Assembly: GCA_017479085.1 (NCBI GenBank)
Contig: JAFVCQ010000101.1
Location: 1 to 35,634, forward strand
Length of the DNA: 35,634 bases
Reading direction: 5' to 3'
From: Lachnospiraceae bacterium
GTDB taxonomy: Bacteria > Bacillota > Clostridia > Lachnospirales > Lachnospiraceae
Below, one piece after another: positions 8,564-16,482 of this stretch. A program made the position numbers and the translations under genes. The stretch's first letter is position 1. Every line of letters starts with the position of its first letter. Below the pieces are notes generated by a model, which worked only from the letters and a program-made list of their open reading frames with translations, was not told where the DNA came from and ran no database searches.

Positions 8564-8719
8564 GGGATGATTTTTTTGATGGCTTTCTGTGCGGGATATG
8601 CTACCTATAAGTAATATTAGTTGTTCGTTGTGGATTAAAAATACATTCCATTCGCATAGAAGAACAGAAGGAAATGCCAGAAAAATTATATTGATATCGG
8701 AAACCAGACCATGGTTGAA

Positions 8720-8740
8720 ACAGCCGGATCAACCGGCTGT
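8720..8740 (-). terminator. Possible weak terminator after the AEC carrier gene
   Basis: A short perfect hairpin (ACAGCCGG, 5-nt loop, CCGGCTGT) lies 13 nt past the stop of the minus-strand carrier gene. On the minus strand it is followed only by TTTC, so the U-tract is poor. Position suggests a terminator, strength is doubtful. Apart from this hairpin and the regulator promoter, nothing else was seen between 8488 and 8752. Confidence 0.4.
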
Positions 8741-8752
8741 ACCAATCAAGCC

Positions 8753-9667
8753 TTAAAATTGCAAGGACATCAAAAGGGTGATCGTGATAAAGCACAAGAC
8801 CGTAGTGACCATAATGCCACGAGACAGAATCTCTGTATTCTCCCCTATCTTTTCTGCCTGAATCAATGGCAGATTCGCTACCGGCATAGCTGCCATCAGG
8901 CAGAATGCCTGCACCATTTCCGTTTGGAAATGCAATGCTTTCAAGATGCATACCAGCACAACCGGTACTGCAAGCATGCGAATCGCAACATAGATCCATA
9001 TACTCTTGTCCTTCAATCCTTCCCGGATAGAGAATTTGGCGATACATCCACCAAGCAGTGCCATGGATAAAAAAACAGTTGCATTTCCAAGATAAATGAT
9101 GCTGTTCGCAAGTACCGTCGGCAGGGATACGTCAAACCAAAAGATCAGCAACGTAAGAAGTGCCATAATCGTGCCGGGAGACAGGATTTTCCTGAGATTG
9201 ATCCGTTCTCCCTTTCCACCCAGAATGGTAACTCCATGTGTGTAAAAGAGCAGACAATACATCACATTACATACAATGACATACAGCATTGCACTGTTGC
9301 TGAGCACCGCTTTTCCAACCGGAATTCCGATAAAGCCCACATTGGTATAAACCGTCATCATATTATAGAATTTTTGTTCACTCTTAGGAATGGGCAGCAG
9401 TCTGGGAATCACAAAGCCCAACATACACAAAAACGCATACAGCACCACAGCGACAGCTATGGCATTCAGCAAATCCTTATGAGTAGCCTCAAGCTCTCCG
9501 GACAGCACACAGGACATGATCAGTGCCGGATTGACAATATCCATGACGATCACAGACAACTTCTTTGCCGTGTTCTCATCTATACTATCCTTCCTATGTA
9601 AATACACACCTACCAGCACCAAGATGGCAATCACCGCCATCTGCTGTAATATCACAAATGTACTCAT
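8753..9667 (-). CDS. AEC-family (auxin efflux carrier-type) transporter
   Basis: The 304-residue membrane protein has about ten hydrophobic segments in two halves. The N-terminus (MSTFVILQQMAVIAILVLVGVYLHRK) and 'VMDIVNPALIMSCVLSG' fit bacterial AEC carriers. Members studied in bacteria move small organic acids such as malate or lactate. The ATG follows CAGGAGG. It lies 128 bp behind the D-2-hydroxyacid dehydrogenase gene with a possible promoter of its own. Because a 2-hydroxyacid-forming enzyme is next to it, export or uptake of a hydroxy acid is a reasonable inference; the sequence does not show the substrate. Confidence 0.85.
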   Translation of the reverse strand: MSTFVILQQMAVIAILVLVGVYLHRKDSIDENTAKKLSVIVMDIVNPALIMSCVLSGELEATHKDLLNAIAVAVVLYAFLCMLGFVIPRLLPIPKSEQKFYNMMTVYTNVGFIGIPVGKAVLSNSAMLYVIVCNVMYCLLFYTHGVTILGGKGERINLRKILSPGTIMALLTLLIFWFDVSLPTVLANSIIYLGNATVFLSMALLGGCIAKFSIREGLKDKSIWIYVAIRMLAVPVVLVCILKALHFQTEMVQAFCLMAAMPVANLPLIQAEKIGENTEILSRGIMVTTVLCFITITLLMSLQF

Positions 9668-9731
9668 CCTTTTTGCCTCCTGTATCGAACCATCCCGTGT
9701 TTATCCATGACATTTCCTGACATATGTTCTC

Positions 9732-9737
9732 ATTATA
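9732..9737 (-). promoter_or_regulatory. Candidate -10 box for the AEC carrier gene
   Basis: The 128-bp gap upstream of the carrier gene holds a consensus TATAAT on the minus strand about 65 nt from the ATG. The -35 region (TGTGAT) is weak. A small hairpin (GAGTTT/AAACTC, about 9762-9787) lies between the previous stop and this box and could be a weak terminator. A separate promoter is possible, not certain. Confidence 0.35.
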
Positions 9738-9795
9738 TATCATTTGCAACAAAAATCACAGAGTTTTTCGCAGATTATCCAAACTCTAATCAGGA

Positions 9796-10788
9796 CTAAT
9801 ATGTCACTTCCGGATTCACGAGATTGGTAGGTCTTTGTGCCATCTTTTTTGACAGCCTCTGTGCCAGATGCTCAAGGGATCTTCTTCTGCCCTCATAAAA
9901 TGCATCCTCTGACATAAAGGCCGCATGCGGAGTCAGAATACAATTCTCCAAACCGAACAGCTCACTGGATTCTGTCACCTCATCCTCAATCACATCAATT
10001 GCCGCTGCCTGTATCTCACCATCCCTTAATGCTTTTACCAAGGCCGGCTCATCCACCACAGATCCCCTGGCCGTATTAATAAAGAAGGCGGTCTTTTTCA
10101 TTTTTTTAAACTGTTCTTCTCCCATCATATGATAGGTCACATTTTCGATCAAAGGACAATGCATCGATACAAAATCCGATGTTTCCAATAACGCCTCCAG
10201 CGTTTCTGCCTTTTTACAACCATATTCAGCCAAAAACTCCTCTGTCTTCGTCGGTGCGTATACGAGAATCTGTAGTCCAAGTGCCTTCAATGCCGGTACC
10301 ATCCTCTTGGGAATCTCCCCAAAGAATACCATACCAAAAACCTTGTCCTTTAACCGATATGTCTTGTAACCAAGCAGCGGATCCCATTTCCCATTCTGTA
10401 CGGTGCGGTCAAAATATGTGATCTTTCTGGCGAGATCGATCGCAAAACCCACGGAATGCAGGGCTACCTCATCGGCGCAAAAACCGGGTATATTGGTGAC
10501 ACAGATCTTATGCTCGGTTGCAGCCGCAATATCTACATTGTTATATCCAATACTCTGCAGAGAAACGATCTTAAGCTTCGGCGCCATATCCATGACCTCT
10601 CTGGTAACCTTATCATACTCCACCACAAGCCCTTCTGCCTCCGTATCACGCACGTATTCACCAAAGCTTTTCCTGTATTCTTTATCCTTGATTTCAATCA
10701 ATTCCAAATCATCTATGCCCCATTCCTTTAATAAGGCGTTTTCATAATCCAAATTATCATCAATATTAAAATATAAAATCTTCGTCAT
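9796..10788 (-). CDS. D-2-hydroxyacid dehydrogenase-like protein with degenerate NAD motif
   Basis: The 330-residue protein is of the normal length for NAD-dependent D-2-hydroxyacid dehydrogenases (D-lactate dehydrogenase/CtBP group), which interconvert 2-oxo acids and D-2-hydroxy acids. Family landmarks are present: NTARGSVVDE with catalytic Arg241, Asp265 and Glu270 in the DVIEDE segment, and His288 in LTPHAAF. The Rossmann motif is unusual. At residues 152-160 it reads GMVFFGEIP where GxxGxGxxG is expected, so two glycines are replaced by Phe155 and Pro160. Cofactor use may be altered. It follows the kinase-like gene by 18 bp in the catabolic operon and could reduce a 2-oxo acid product. 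Confidence 0.85.
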   Translation of the reverse strand: MTKILYFNIDDNLDYENALLKEWGIDDLELIEIKDKEYRKSFGEYVRDTEAEGLVVEYDKVTREVMDMAPKLKIVSLQSIGYNNVDIAAATEHKICVTNIPGFCADEVALHSVGFAIDLARKITYFDRTVQNGKWDPLLGYKTYRLKDKVFGMVFFGEIPKRMVPALKALGLQILVYAPTKTEEFLAEYGCKKAETLEALLETSDFVSMHCPLIENVTYHMMGEEQFKKMKKTAFFINTARGSVVDEPALVKALRDGEIQAAAIDVIEDEVTESSELFGLENCILTPHAAFMSEDAFYEGRRRSLEHLAQRLSKKMAQRPTNLVNPEVTY

Positions 10789-10806
10789 TATGATTTCCTC
10801 CTTGAT

Positions 10807-11412
10807 TTAGTTCTCTAAACAAAAGCGGATTCTTACCATCTGCGCCAATGCCTCTGCGGTTCCGTTGATTCCAAACACGTCACTGTTGATCAGCAGATCC
10901 AAATGCTCCGGATCTCCGGGTATAAATCCGGCATAATGCATGTGATATGCCTTTCTCGCCTTGTCCACCTTCTTAATCGTCTTCTTTGCCACTTCCTGAT
11001 CCATACGCAGAATATCTACACAATTACGGTATCGCGCCTCGTATGGAGCATAGATATGTACACGAAGACAATTCTTCTCATTTTCAAAGACATAATCACC
11101 ACAGCGTCCGACAATAATACACGAATTTTTATCAGCCATCTCGCGGATAATTTTCGTCTGTTCATAAAAGATCTGATCCTGCTGCTCTGTGGCCTCATTT
11201 CCCAATGGATAACCCATATTGAAGAATCGGTTTCTTGCACTCTCTTCATTATCCTTGATCACAGAAACGGAAAGTCCCAGATTCTGCGCTGTTTTTTCCA
11301 CAATATCCCGATCGTAAAACTCAATTCCCAGAATCTCTGCCAGACGCTTTGCAATCGGTCTTCCCATGCTTCCGAACTCTCTGGAGATGGTAATGATATA
11401 TCGCTTTTCCAT
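10807..11412 (-). CDS. Cytidylate-kinase-like protein
   Basis: The product of 201 residues starts at 11412, where GGAGGG lies 6 nt upstream of ATG; the frame extends five codons further without a site. The N-terminus ITISREFGSMGRPIAKRLAEIL is the glycine-rich nucleotide-binding loop of the cytidylate-kinase-like family. The segment IIVGRCGDYVFE and a later 'RNCVDILRMDQEVAKKTIKKVDKARKAYHMHYAG' match the same group. Members of this family are common in Clostridia, often of unknown substrate, and are distinct from housekeeping Cmk. It lies in a catabolic operon between an alcohol dehydrogenase and a hydroxyacid dehydrogenase. A kinase for a pathway intermediate is possible but unproven. Confidence 0.82.
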   Translation of the reverse strand: MEKRYIITISREFGSMGRPIAKRLAEILGIEFYDRDIVEKTAQNLGLSVSVIKDNEESARNRFFNMGYPLGNEATEQQDQIFYEQTKIIREMADKNSCIIVGRCGDYVFENEKNCLRVHIYAPYEARYRNCVDILRMDQEVAKKTIKKVDKARKAYHMHYAGFIPGDPEHLDLLINSDVFGINGTAEALAQMVRIRFCLEN

Positions 11413-11427
11413 GCTGATCCCTCCCAT

Positions 11428-12588
11428 CTACAAGCTTTCCCCGAGTATTCTGTATCCGAGTTCCTCGGTGAATTCGATCGGGTTCATCCATAACAACCGG
11501 TATCCCATAGTTCCCTTTACGATATCCGGAAACATGTCCCTTGTCACCTTAAGACTGGTGATATTATCCGGAATATTCAGTTCGGTATTTAACCTTGTAA
11601 TATACTCACCTGCTGCTCTTGCAGCCTCCTCCGTTGTCATCGCATGCGTGTCTACCCCTAGCAGTCCTGCAATATCGGCAAATTTGTCCATATCTCCCTT
11701 ATAGTTATACTTCATAACTTTCGGAAGTAAAATGGCATTCGTAATACCATGTGGTGTATGTGCCACCCCTCCCATAGACTGTGAGATTCCATGAACCGCT
11801 CCCAAACCTCCATTTGCCATAGAGATAGCCGCCAACGTACTTGCCTGTGCCATCATCATGCGGCTATCGAGATTCTCCGGCTCTTTCACAGCAACCGGCA
11901 GGTGCTTTGCAATCATCTCAATGGCCTTTCTTGCATACATTTCGGTATATACACTGGAATTCTTTGAGGTATAGGATTCAATCGCATGTGTCATGGCATC
12001 CATACCGGTTCCGGCTATAACCATAGCAGGCATTCCCTTCTGCATTAGGGGATCGAGAATCGCCACCTTCGCATACAGGTTCGGATGGGTACAGGATAGC
12101 TTAATATGCTCCTCCGTATCCTCGATCACACTGGCACAGGACACCTCCGAACCACTTCCCGCTGTGGTCGGAATACAGATCAACGGGATAGATGGATGAA
12201 TCGGTGTCTTTGAACCTCCGAACAGATAATCCTTCATCCTGCCCTCATTGTGCTTCAGCATACAGACTGCCTTTGCGGTATCCATCGGACTTCCTCCGCC
12301 TACCGCAATCACGAGATCATACGCTTGTTCCCTTACCCGCGCTGCCAGGTCATCAATCAATTCCATTGGCGGCTCCGGTATTGTGTCTGAAAATACCTCG
12401 AAAGCGATTCCCTGCTCCTTCATCGAATTGATCATATCCAAAAAAGCATCCGTTTTTGCCACAATAGCATCTGCAATCACCAGCACCAAATTTGCATGAA
12501 AGCTTTTTACCCATTTATCCAGTTTCTGACTCTCACCCACCCCGGTCACAATCCGGATTGGGCAATAGAATTCAAACTCCGTTCTCAT
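11428..12588 (-). CDS. Iron-containing alcohol dehydrogenase
   Basis: The 386-residue protein belongs to the group III (Fe-dependent) alcohol dehydrogenases, which use NAD(P) to interconvert aldehydes and alcohols. The cofactor motif AVGGGSPMDTAKAV is at about residues 95-108. The metal ligands are Asp197 and His201 (GTGMDAMTHAIE), His266 (GAVHG) and His280 (TPHG), all present. The ATG follows directly on the TAA stop of the permease gene, with its GGAGG inside that gene's end. It could reduce the semialdehyde made by the class III aminotransferase across the divergent regulator, serving as an electron sink; the substrate itself cannot be read. Confidence 0.93.
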   Translation of the reverse strand: MRTEFEFYCPIRIVTGVGESQKLDKWVKSFHANLVLVIADAIVAKTDAFLDMINSMKEQGIAFEVFSDTIPEPPMELIDDLAARVREQAYDLVIAVGGGSPMDTAKAVCMLKHNEGRMKDYLFGGSKTPIHPSIPLICIPTTAGSGSEVSCASVIEDTEEHIKLSCTHPNLYAKVAILDPLMQKGMPAMVIAGTGMDAMTHAIESYTSKNSSVYTEMYARKAIEMIAKHLPVAVKEPENLDSRMMMAQASTLAAISMANGGLGAVHGISQSMGGVAHTPHGITNAILLPKVMKYNYKGDMDKFADIAGLLGVDTHAMTTEEAARAAGEYITRLNTELNIPDNITSLKVTRDMFPDIVKGTMGYRLLWMNPIEFTEELGYRILGESL

Positions 12589-13359
12589 TTACTTTGCCTC
12601 CTCTAATATTCCTCTTTGCTGCTCTGCCATGTGAAACCGTCTTCGCTTCCTCTTAAGCACCGGTATGCCGGGTTGCAGATATCTGCCAGTCCGCTTCTCA
12701 ATGACCCGGAATGCCTGCTCGAATACGACAAAGATAAACCAGTACCAAAGTGCACACACAATATAACACTCTAAAAATTTCTGGCTCATCGTGGCATAAT
12801 TTCTGGCCTCTCCCATCATTTCCATAATTGTAACCATACAGGAAAGCGAACTTGCTTTTAACAAATTCACAAAATGGTTGCCAAAATTCGGAATCGCAAT
12901 GACAATACACTGTGGGATAATAATGCGACTCATCTTCTGCCAGCCGGTAAAACCCGCTGCATCACATGCCTCCCACTGTCCCTTCGGTATGGTATGCATT
13001 GCCGAAGTAATCATATCACACATGTATGGCGCATACGATAGCGCCAACGCAAACACTGCAAAAATATAAGTAGGTGGTTTCCGGATATCATATGTATAAA
13101 AACCGAACATGTTATCCAGACCTCCCATAATACTGTCAATCGCAGTATGAAATGCATACAAAAAGATCAGAATCGGAATCCCCTTTAGAAAAGAACAGAT
13201 CACGGAAAAAAAGACCCTTACCGGTACCAGCCTGCTGAGCACTCCAAAGCTAAGCAGAATTCCCAGCACGAGTGCCAATACCACTGACCATAACGTAAGA
13301 CTTAACGTAGTGGGAACACCGGATAACACCTTTTGTGAACAAGTTGTATAGATCTCCAT
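12589..13359 (-). CDS. Amino acid ABC transporter permease (second)
   Basis: The 256-residue membrane protein is of the polar amino acid (HisM/GlnP-type) permease family. It has an N-terminal pair of helices, the 'IPILIFLYAFHT' segment replacing the usual R-G-TP motif region, and the cytoplasmic EAA loop (QWEACDAAGFTGWQKMSRIIIPQ), which docks with the ATPase. AGGAGGTG precedes the ATG by 5 nt. It starts 11 bp after the first permease and is tightly followed by the alcohol dehydrogenase gene. The basic C-terminal tail (RKRRRFHMAEQQ) is longer than usual. The two permeases should form a heterodimer in the cytoplasmic membrane. Confidence 0.92.
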   Translation of the reverse strand: MEIYTTCSQKVLSGVPTTLSLTLWSVVLALVLGILLSFGVLSRLVPVRVFFSVICSFLKGIPILIFLYAFHTAIDSIMGGLDNMFGFYTYDIRKPPTYIFAVFALALSYAPYMCDMITSAMHTIPKGQWEACDAAGFTGWQKMSRIIIPQCIVIAIPNFGNHFVNLLKASSLSCMVTIMEMMGEARNYATMSQKFLECYIVCALWYWFIFVVFEQAFRVIEKRTGRYLQPGIPVLKRKRRRFHMAEQQRGILEEAK

Positions 13360-13370
13360 AAAAACACCTC

Positions 13371-14093
13371 CTAATCCTTTACCGCAAACAGCTTTCCGGT
13401 CTGCATTGCAGGATTTCCTTTGTTGAGCCTTTTGGTTACCAAATTTGACAGCAGCAGGATAACCAGTCCCATGATCCAGAAGATGACACCTACGGTGATA
13501 TAGAGTTCCATCTGTCCCACACCATAATTATTTTTTACAAGCTGCTGTGCTTTTCCAAGAATATCATACACTCCAATGACTGCCGCAATCGAGGTATTTT
13601 TCATAAGCTCTAAGGACATATTGGTCAGATTCGGCAGCGCCGAGGCCGCACCCTGTGGCAGTATGACTCTCCGAAAGGTCTGTACCGGTCCCATGCCAAG
13701 ACTCTGGGCAGCTTCAATCTGCCTGTAATCCAAAGCAATATATGCAGAACGGAAGATCTCAGCAAAAAAAGCCGCCATATTCAGGGAGAATGACACCAAA
13801 GCATAGATCATTGGATCCCATGCACTTGTACTGATCCCGTTGTCATTACAAATAACCGGAATCCATATGAAGATCAGCAACAACTGTACCATCATCGGCG
13901 TTCCCCGCATAAACGAAATAAATATACTCGATAATCCCTTTGTCACCGGATTCCTGCCTATCTTCGCCCACGCCAGAAAAAAACCCAGAAACGCAGCGAT
14001 CACCACCGATATTACCAACATATACAGGGTAGTTGGCAATGCCTGCAAAAGAGCCGGTAAATACTTCCATATAATTTCCAACGACTCACTCAT
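13371..14093 (-). CDS. Amino acid ABC transporter permease (first)
   Basis: The start at 14093 is chosen because GGAGGTG lies 6 nt upstream; the frame upstream of it is not supported. The 240-residue product has five predicted helices, the 'FISFMRGTPMMVQLLLIFIW' signature of polar amino acid permeases and an EAA loop (IEAAQSLGMGPVQTFRRVILPQ). It pairs with the second permease to form the membrane channel of the importer. A long perfect hairpin separates it from the binding-protein gene upstream. Family recognition is firm; specificity (a polar or cationic amino acid, or a derivative such as an opine) is not determined by the permease sequence. Confidence 0.94.
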   Translation of the reverse strand: MSESLEIIWKYLPALLQALPTTLYMLVISVVIAAFLGFFLAWAKIGRNPVTKGLSSIFISFMRGTPMMVQLLLIFIWIPVICNDNGISTSAWDPMIYALVSFSLNMAAFFAEIFRSAYIALDYRQIEAAQSLGMGPVQTFRRVILPQGAASALPNLTNMSLELMKNTSIAAVIGVYDILGKAQQLVKNNYGVGQMELYITVGVIFWIMGLVILLLSNLVTKRLNKGNPAMQTGKLFAVKD

Positions 14094-14113
14094 ATCTTCA
14101 CCTCCGCATATCT

Positions 14114-14140
14114 GCCTGTCTGGGCGATACCCAGACAGGC
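14114..14140 (-). other. Intercistronic stem-loop between binding-protein and permease genes
   Basis: A perfect 11-bp inverted repeat (GCCTGTCTGGG at 14114-14124 and CCCAGACAGGC at 14130-14140, 5-nt loop) lies between the binding-protein gene and the permease genes. No T-run follows on the minus strand, so it is not a normal terminator. Such hairpins behind binding-protein genes often protect the upstream mRNA and allow higher binding-protein expression. Confidence 0.75.
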
Positions 14141-14206
14141 GAACCACATATAGTTACTTCTTTGTCACTATTCACAGTCAATCTATATCGATAAGCAGTT
14201 GCTTTT

Positions 14207-15231
14207 TTATTTATACCAATCTGCATTATCCGCCGTATAACCCTCATAGTCAAACAGCGAACCGGTCTCCTGCGCTGTTGCAAAATAGTCTGCTCCCAGC
14301 CATTCTTCCGACAAGGCCTTCAAGGTTCCATCCTTATACAACTCCACCGTAGCCTCGTTGACTGCTTCCCTGAAATCTGTCAGCGTATCGTTGATCACGC
14401 AGACACAGGCTGCCGTTGTAATCGGGTCTGAACAGAAGGTGGTATCTGATAATTCCGGATTTGCAGCTACCAGATCTGCATACATGGACTCTCCGCCAAA
14501 CCAGCAGTCATAACGCCCCTTAATGACATCCTGTACACCATCCAGATAAGGAATGTATTCGGATGTTGCATCCTGCGTATAGGCTACATCCGGATACTGC
14601 TGTGCCATATCTCTAAGAGCCACAGAAAGTCCATCATTTGGCGGGTTTGGTACCAAAGCTTGCCGTCGAGATCTTCAAATTTTGTAAAACTGTCTTCCTT
14701 TCTTGAAACGAGATTAATCGGATAATAGCTCTGTGGAATACTAAGCAGATAGTTCTCTGCTCTTGCCGGCGTAACAAAATGTGCAGATACAGACATTGCA
14801 TAGGTACCTGCCTGAATGGCAGCCGGCGCAGCATCCGGACTTGCTGCCACATATTCAAATGTGTAATCATCCAGTTTCTCATCCAATGCTAACATATACT
14901 TGTAGTCATATCCCTGAAATTCTCCGTTTTCATCCGTATAGGTGTAGGGTGCCATACCATCCAGCACAGCTACTGTCACCGTATATGTACCATCACCATT
15001 GTCTTTCACTCCCGCAATACTTCCGGAGGACGATTCTTCGTCCGCTCCGTCGGAACCAGCTTCCGCTGATACTACAGAATCGCCATCTGCTGCATCCGAA
15101 CTGCCTTCCATGGATGCCGTGGAACCCTCATCTGTTCCACCGGAGCTGCCACAACCCGCAAGGGTTCCGGCCAACATAGCGGTTGCCAAAACGACTGTTA
15201 CCATTTTCTTTACAAAGATTTTCCTTCTCAT
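14207..15231 (-). pseudogene. Amino acid ABC transporter substrate-binding lipoprotein, frameshifted
   Basis: Two overlapping frames together make one family-3 (polar amino acid) binding protein. The first starts at 15231 (signal KIFVKKMVTVVLATAMLAGTLAGC, lipobox LAGC). It runs through a Ser/Asp/Gly-rich linker and 'VLDGMAPYTYTDENGEFQGYDY', then loses the family pattern after 'GKLWYQT' near 14640. The second frame resumes with PNDGLSVALRDMAQQ and continues to 'WLGADYF' and the end at 14207. One extra base in the ACCCGCC region would restore a 341-residue protein (1025 nt is one short of a multiple of three). This is either a real inactivating mutation or a sequencing/assembly error. The rest of the importer looks intact, so error is a serious possibility. 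Confidence 0.85.
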
Positions 15232-15358
15232 AAGCAATTCCTCCTTACACACATCATGTACTCATGCTTTTTATTGTCTAAATGCTTTCCCGCGACAGTT
15301 CACCTCCATCAACAGGAAAGCATGAACAACCCATGTTATCACCTTATTGGCTGTTTGG

Positions 15359-16111
15359 TTATGCATTGATCCGTGCTAAAAATTCCTGTGTTCTCTCTGT
15401 CTTTGGATGGTCGATCACCTCTTCCGAAGTACCATCCTCTACCACCACACCGCCCTCCATAAAGATCACACGGGTTGCCGCCTCTCTGGCAAATGCAATT
15501 TCATGTGTAACGATCATCATGGTAATTCCGGTTCTTGCAACTGTGCGGATACATTCTAACACCTCGCCAACCAACTCCGGATCTAATGCAGAAGTCGGTT
15601 CATCAAATAACAGCACATCCGGCTCCATGACCAGAGCTCTTGCAATCCCTACCCGTTGCTGCTGCCCACCCGATAATTGGGATGGATAGAAGTCCTTTTT
15701 TTCCAAAAGACCTACATCTTTCAGAGCATCCTCTGCTTTTTTTCTGGCCTCCTCGCGGTTCATCTTCTTTACTACCACAAGTCCTTCCATTACGTTTTCC
15801 ACCGCTGTCCGATTGCGAAACAGATTATACTGTTGGAACACCATAGCTGTTCTCCTTCGAAGATTACGGATCTTTTTTTTGTTCTTTTCCTTCGCAGTTA
15901 CCGTGTAGTTACCAACGGTGATACTTCCCTCATTGGCACGTTCCAAAAAATTAATGCAGCGAAGCATCGTCGTCTTTCCCGAACCACTTGGTCCCAGAAT
16001 CACCACCACCTCACCCTTTTTTACGTCAATGTTTACACCATTCAGTACATTGTTGTCTCCAAAATGCTTATACACATTTTTTATTGATAACATAAATTCA
16101 CTTTCCGGCAT
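15359..16111 (-). CDS. Polar amino acid ABC transporter ATP-binding protein
   Basis: The ATG at 16111 is preceded at 7 nt by GGAGGG, so the longer frame (to 16177) is rejected. The 250-residue ATPase has Walker A GPSGSGKT, Q-loop VFQQYNLF, signature LSGGQQQR, Walker B VLLFDEPTSALD and the switch His in IVTHEIAFA. The 'ALDPELVGEVL' segment is typical of the GlnQ/HisP/ArtP group. It is the first gene of the importer operon and is followed at 127 bp by the binding-protein gene. A ~275-nt leader with a terminator-like hairpin precedes it. Function as the motor of amino acid import is well supported, the substrate is not. Confidence 0.95.
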   Translation of the reverse strand: MPESEFMLSIKNVYKHFGDNNVLNGVNIDVKKGEVVVILGPSGSGKTTMLRCINFLERANEGSITVGNYTVTAKEKNKKKIRNLRRRTAMVFQQYNLFRNRTAVENVMEGLVVVKKMNREEARKKAEDALKDVGLLEKKDFYPSQLSGGQQQRVGIARALVMEPDVLLFDEPTSALDPELVGEVLECIRTVARTGITMMIVTHEIAFAREAATRVIFMEGGVVVEDGTSEEVIDHPKTERTQEFLARINA

Positions 16112-16204
16112 CTTACATCCCTCCAATCTGTTTCTCAGATCCCATTTCAACAAGCACATCTCGTCATTCATCCACATCTCTCAAATACGACTGCTAACGA
16201 AAAA

Positions 16205-16235
16205 GGACGCTATCTTCACTAGAAGAGTAGCGCCC
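16205..16235 (-). terminator. Intrinsic terminator in the leader of the importer operon
   Basis: On the minus strand a ~13-bp stem (GGGCGCTACTCTTC pairing with GAAGATAGCGTCC, one bulge and one mismatch) is followed by TTTTT. It lies downstream of the strong promoter at 16393-16421 and about 95 nt before the ATPase start. The operon transcript must therefore pass it. It is either a regulated attenuator or a partial terminator of LysR transcripts. Confidence 0.7.
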
Positions 16236-16358
16236 TTGCTATACTTGCAAACAAAATTAACTGCCGATTGTCATCTTTCACTGCGGTATATACAGTCAAA
16301 CTAAATGTTTACCTTTGGCAATCATTAAGGTTAACTAGTATAAAAGCTGATTTGATCA

Positions 16359-16375
16359 GGCTGGTCTGACCAGCC
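16359..16375. promoter_or_regulatory. 17-bp perfect dyad, GntR/FadR-type operator candidate
   Basis: GGCTGGTCTGACCAGCC is a perfect palindrome around one central base and contains TGGTCTGACCA, which fits the TGGTnnnACCA pattern of FadR-subfamily GntR operators. It lies about 10-25 nt downstream of the expected transcription start of the importer operon, a position for repression. It can also fold as an RNA hairpin in the leader. No GntR gene is in the window. A smaller dyad, CTGAT-TTG-ATCAG, abuts it. Confidence 0.6.
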
Positions 16376-16392
16376 CCCCTTAAAACGAGTTC

Positions 16393-16421
16393 AATATAAC
16401 ACGGTTTTTTTTGACTGTCAA
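16393..16421 (-). promoter_or_regulatory. Strong sigma-A promoter of the importer/dehydrogenase operon
   Basis: On the minus strand TTGACA (16416-16421) and TATATT (16393-16398) are separated by exactly 17 bp. The -35 lies inside a small dyad, TTGAC-A-GTCAA. Transcription should start near 16386, giving a ~275-nt leader before the ATPase gene. The leader contains three hairpin candidates (16308-16336, 16347-16375, 16205-16235). I could not match the leader to a known riboswitch or T-box. Confidence 0.75.
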
Positions 16422-16482
16422 CCATTTTTTTTGTCAGCAAATTTTGCTGTTGGAGGGAATTTCTTCTATGACCAATGCCCCT

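Noticed and set aside
8601..9047. 148-residue minus-strand frame under the AEC carrier
   Set aside because: It overlaps the end of the well-supported carrier gene in another frame, has no ribosome binding site and no recognisable composition; a shadow.
16205..16421. T-box or known amino acid riboswitch in the importer leader
   Set aside because: The T-box core (TGGNACCGCG) and the conserved cores of lysine, glycine, SAM and glutamine riboswitches were not found, so only an unassigned leader is reported.
16436..16450. Terminator for the LysR gene (CAGCAAAATTTGCTG dyad)
   Set aside because: Stem of only 6 bp with no T-run after it on the minus strand.
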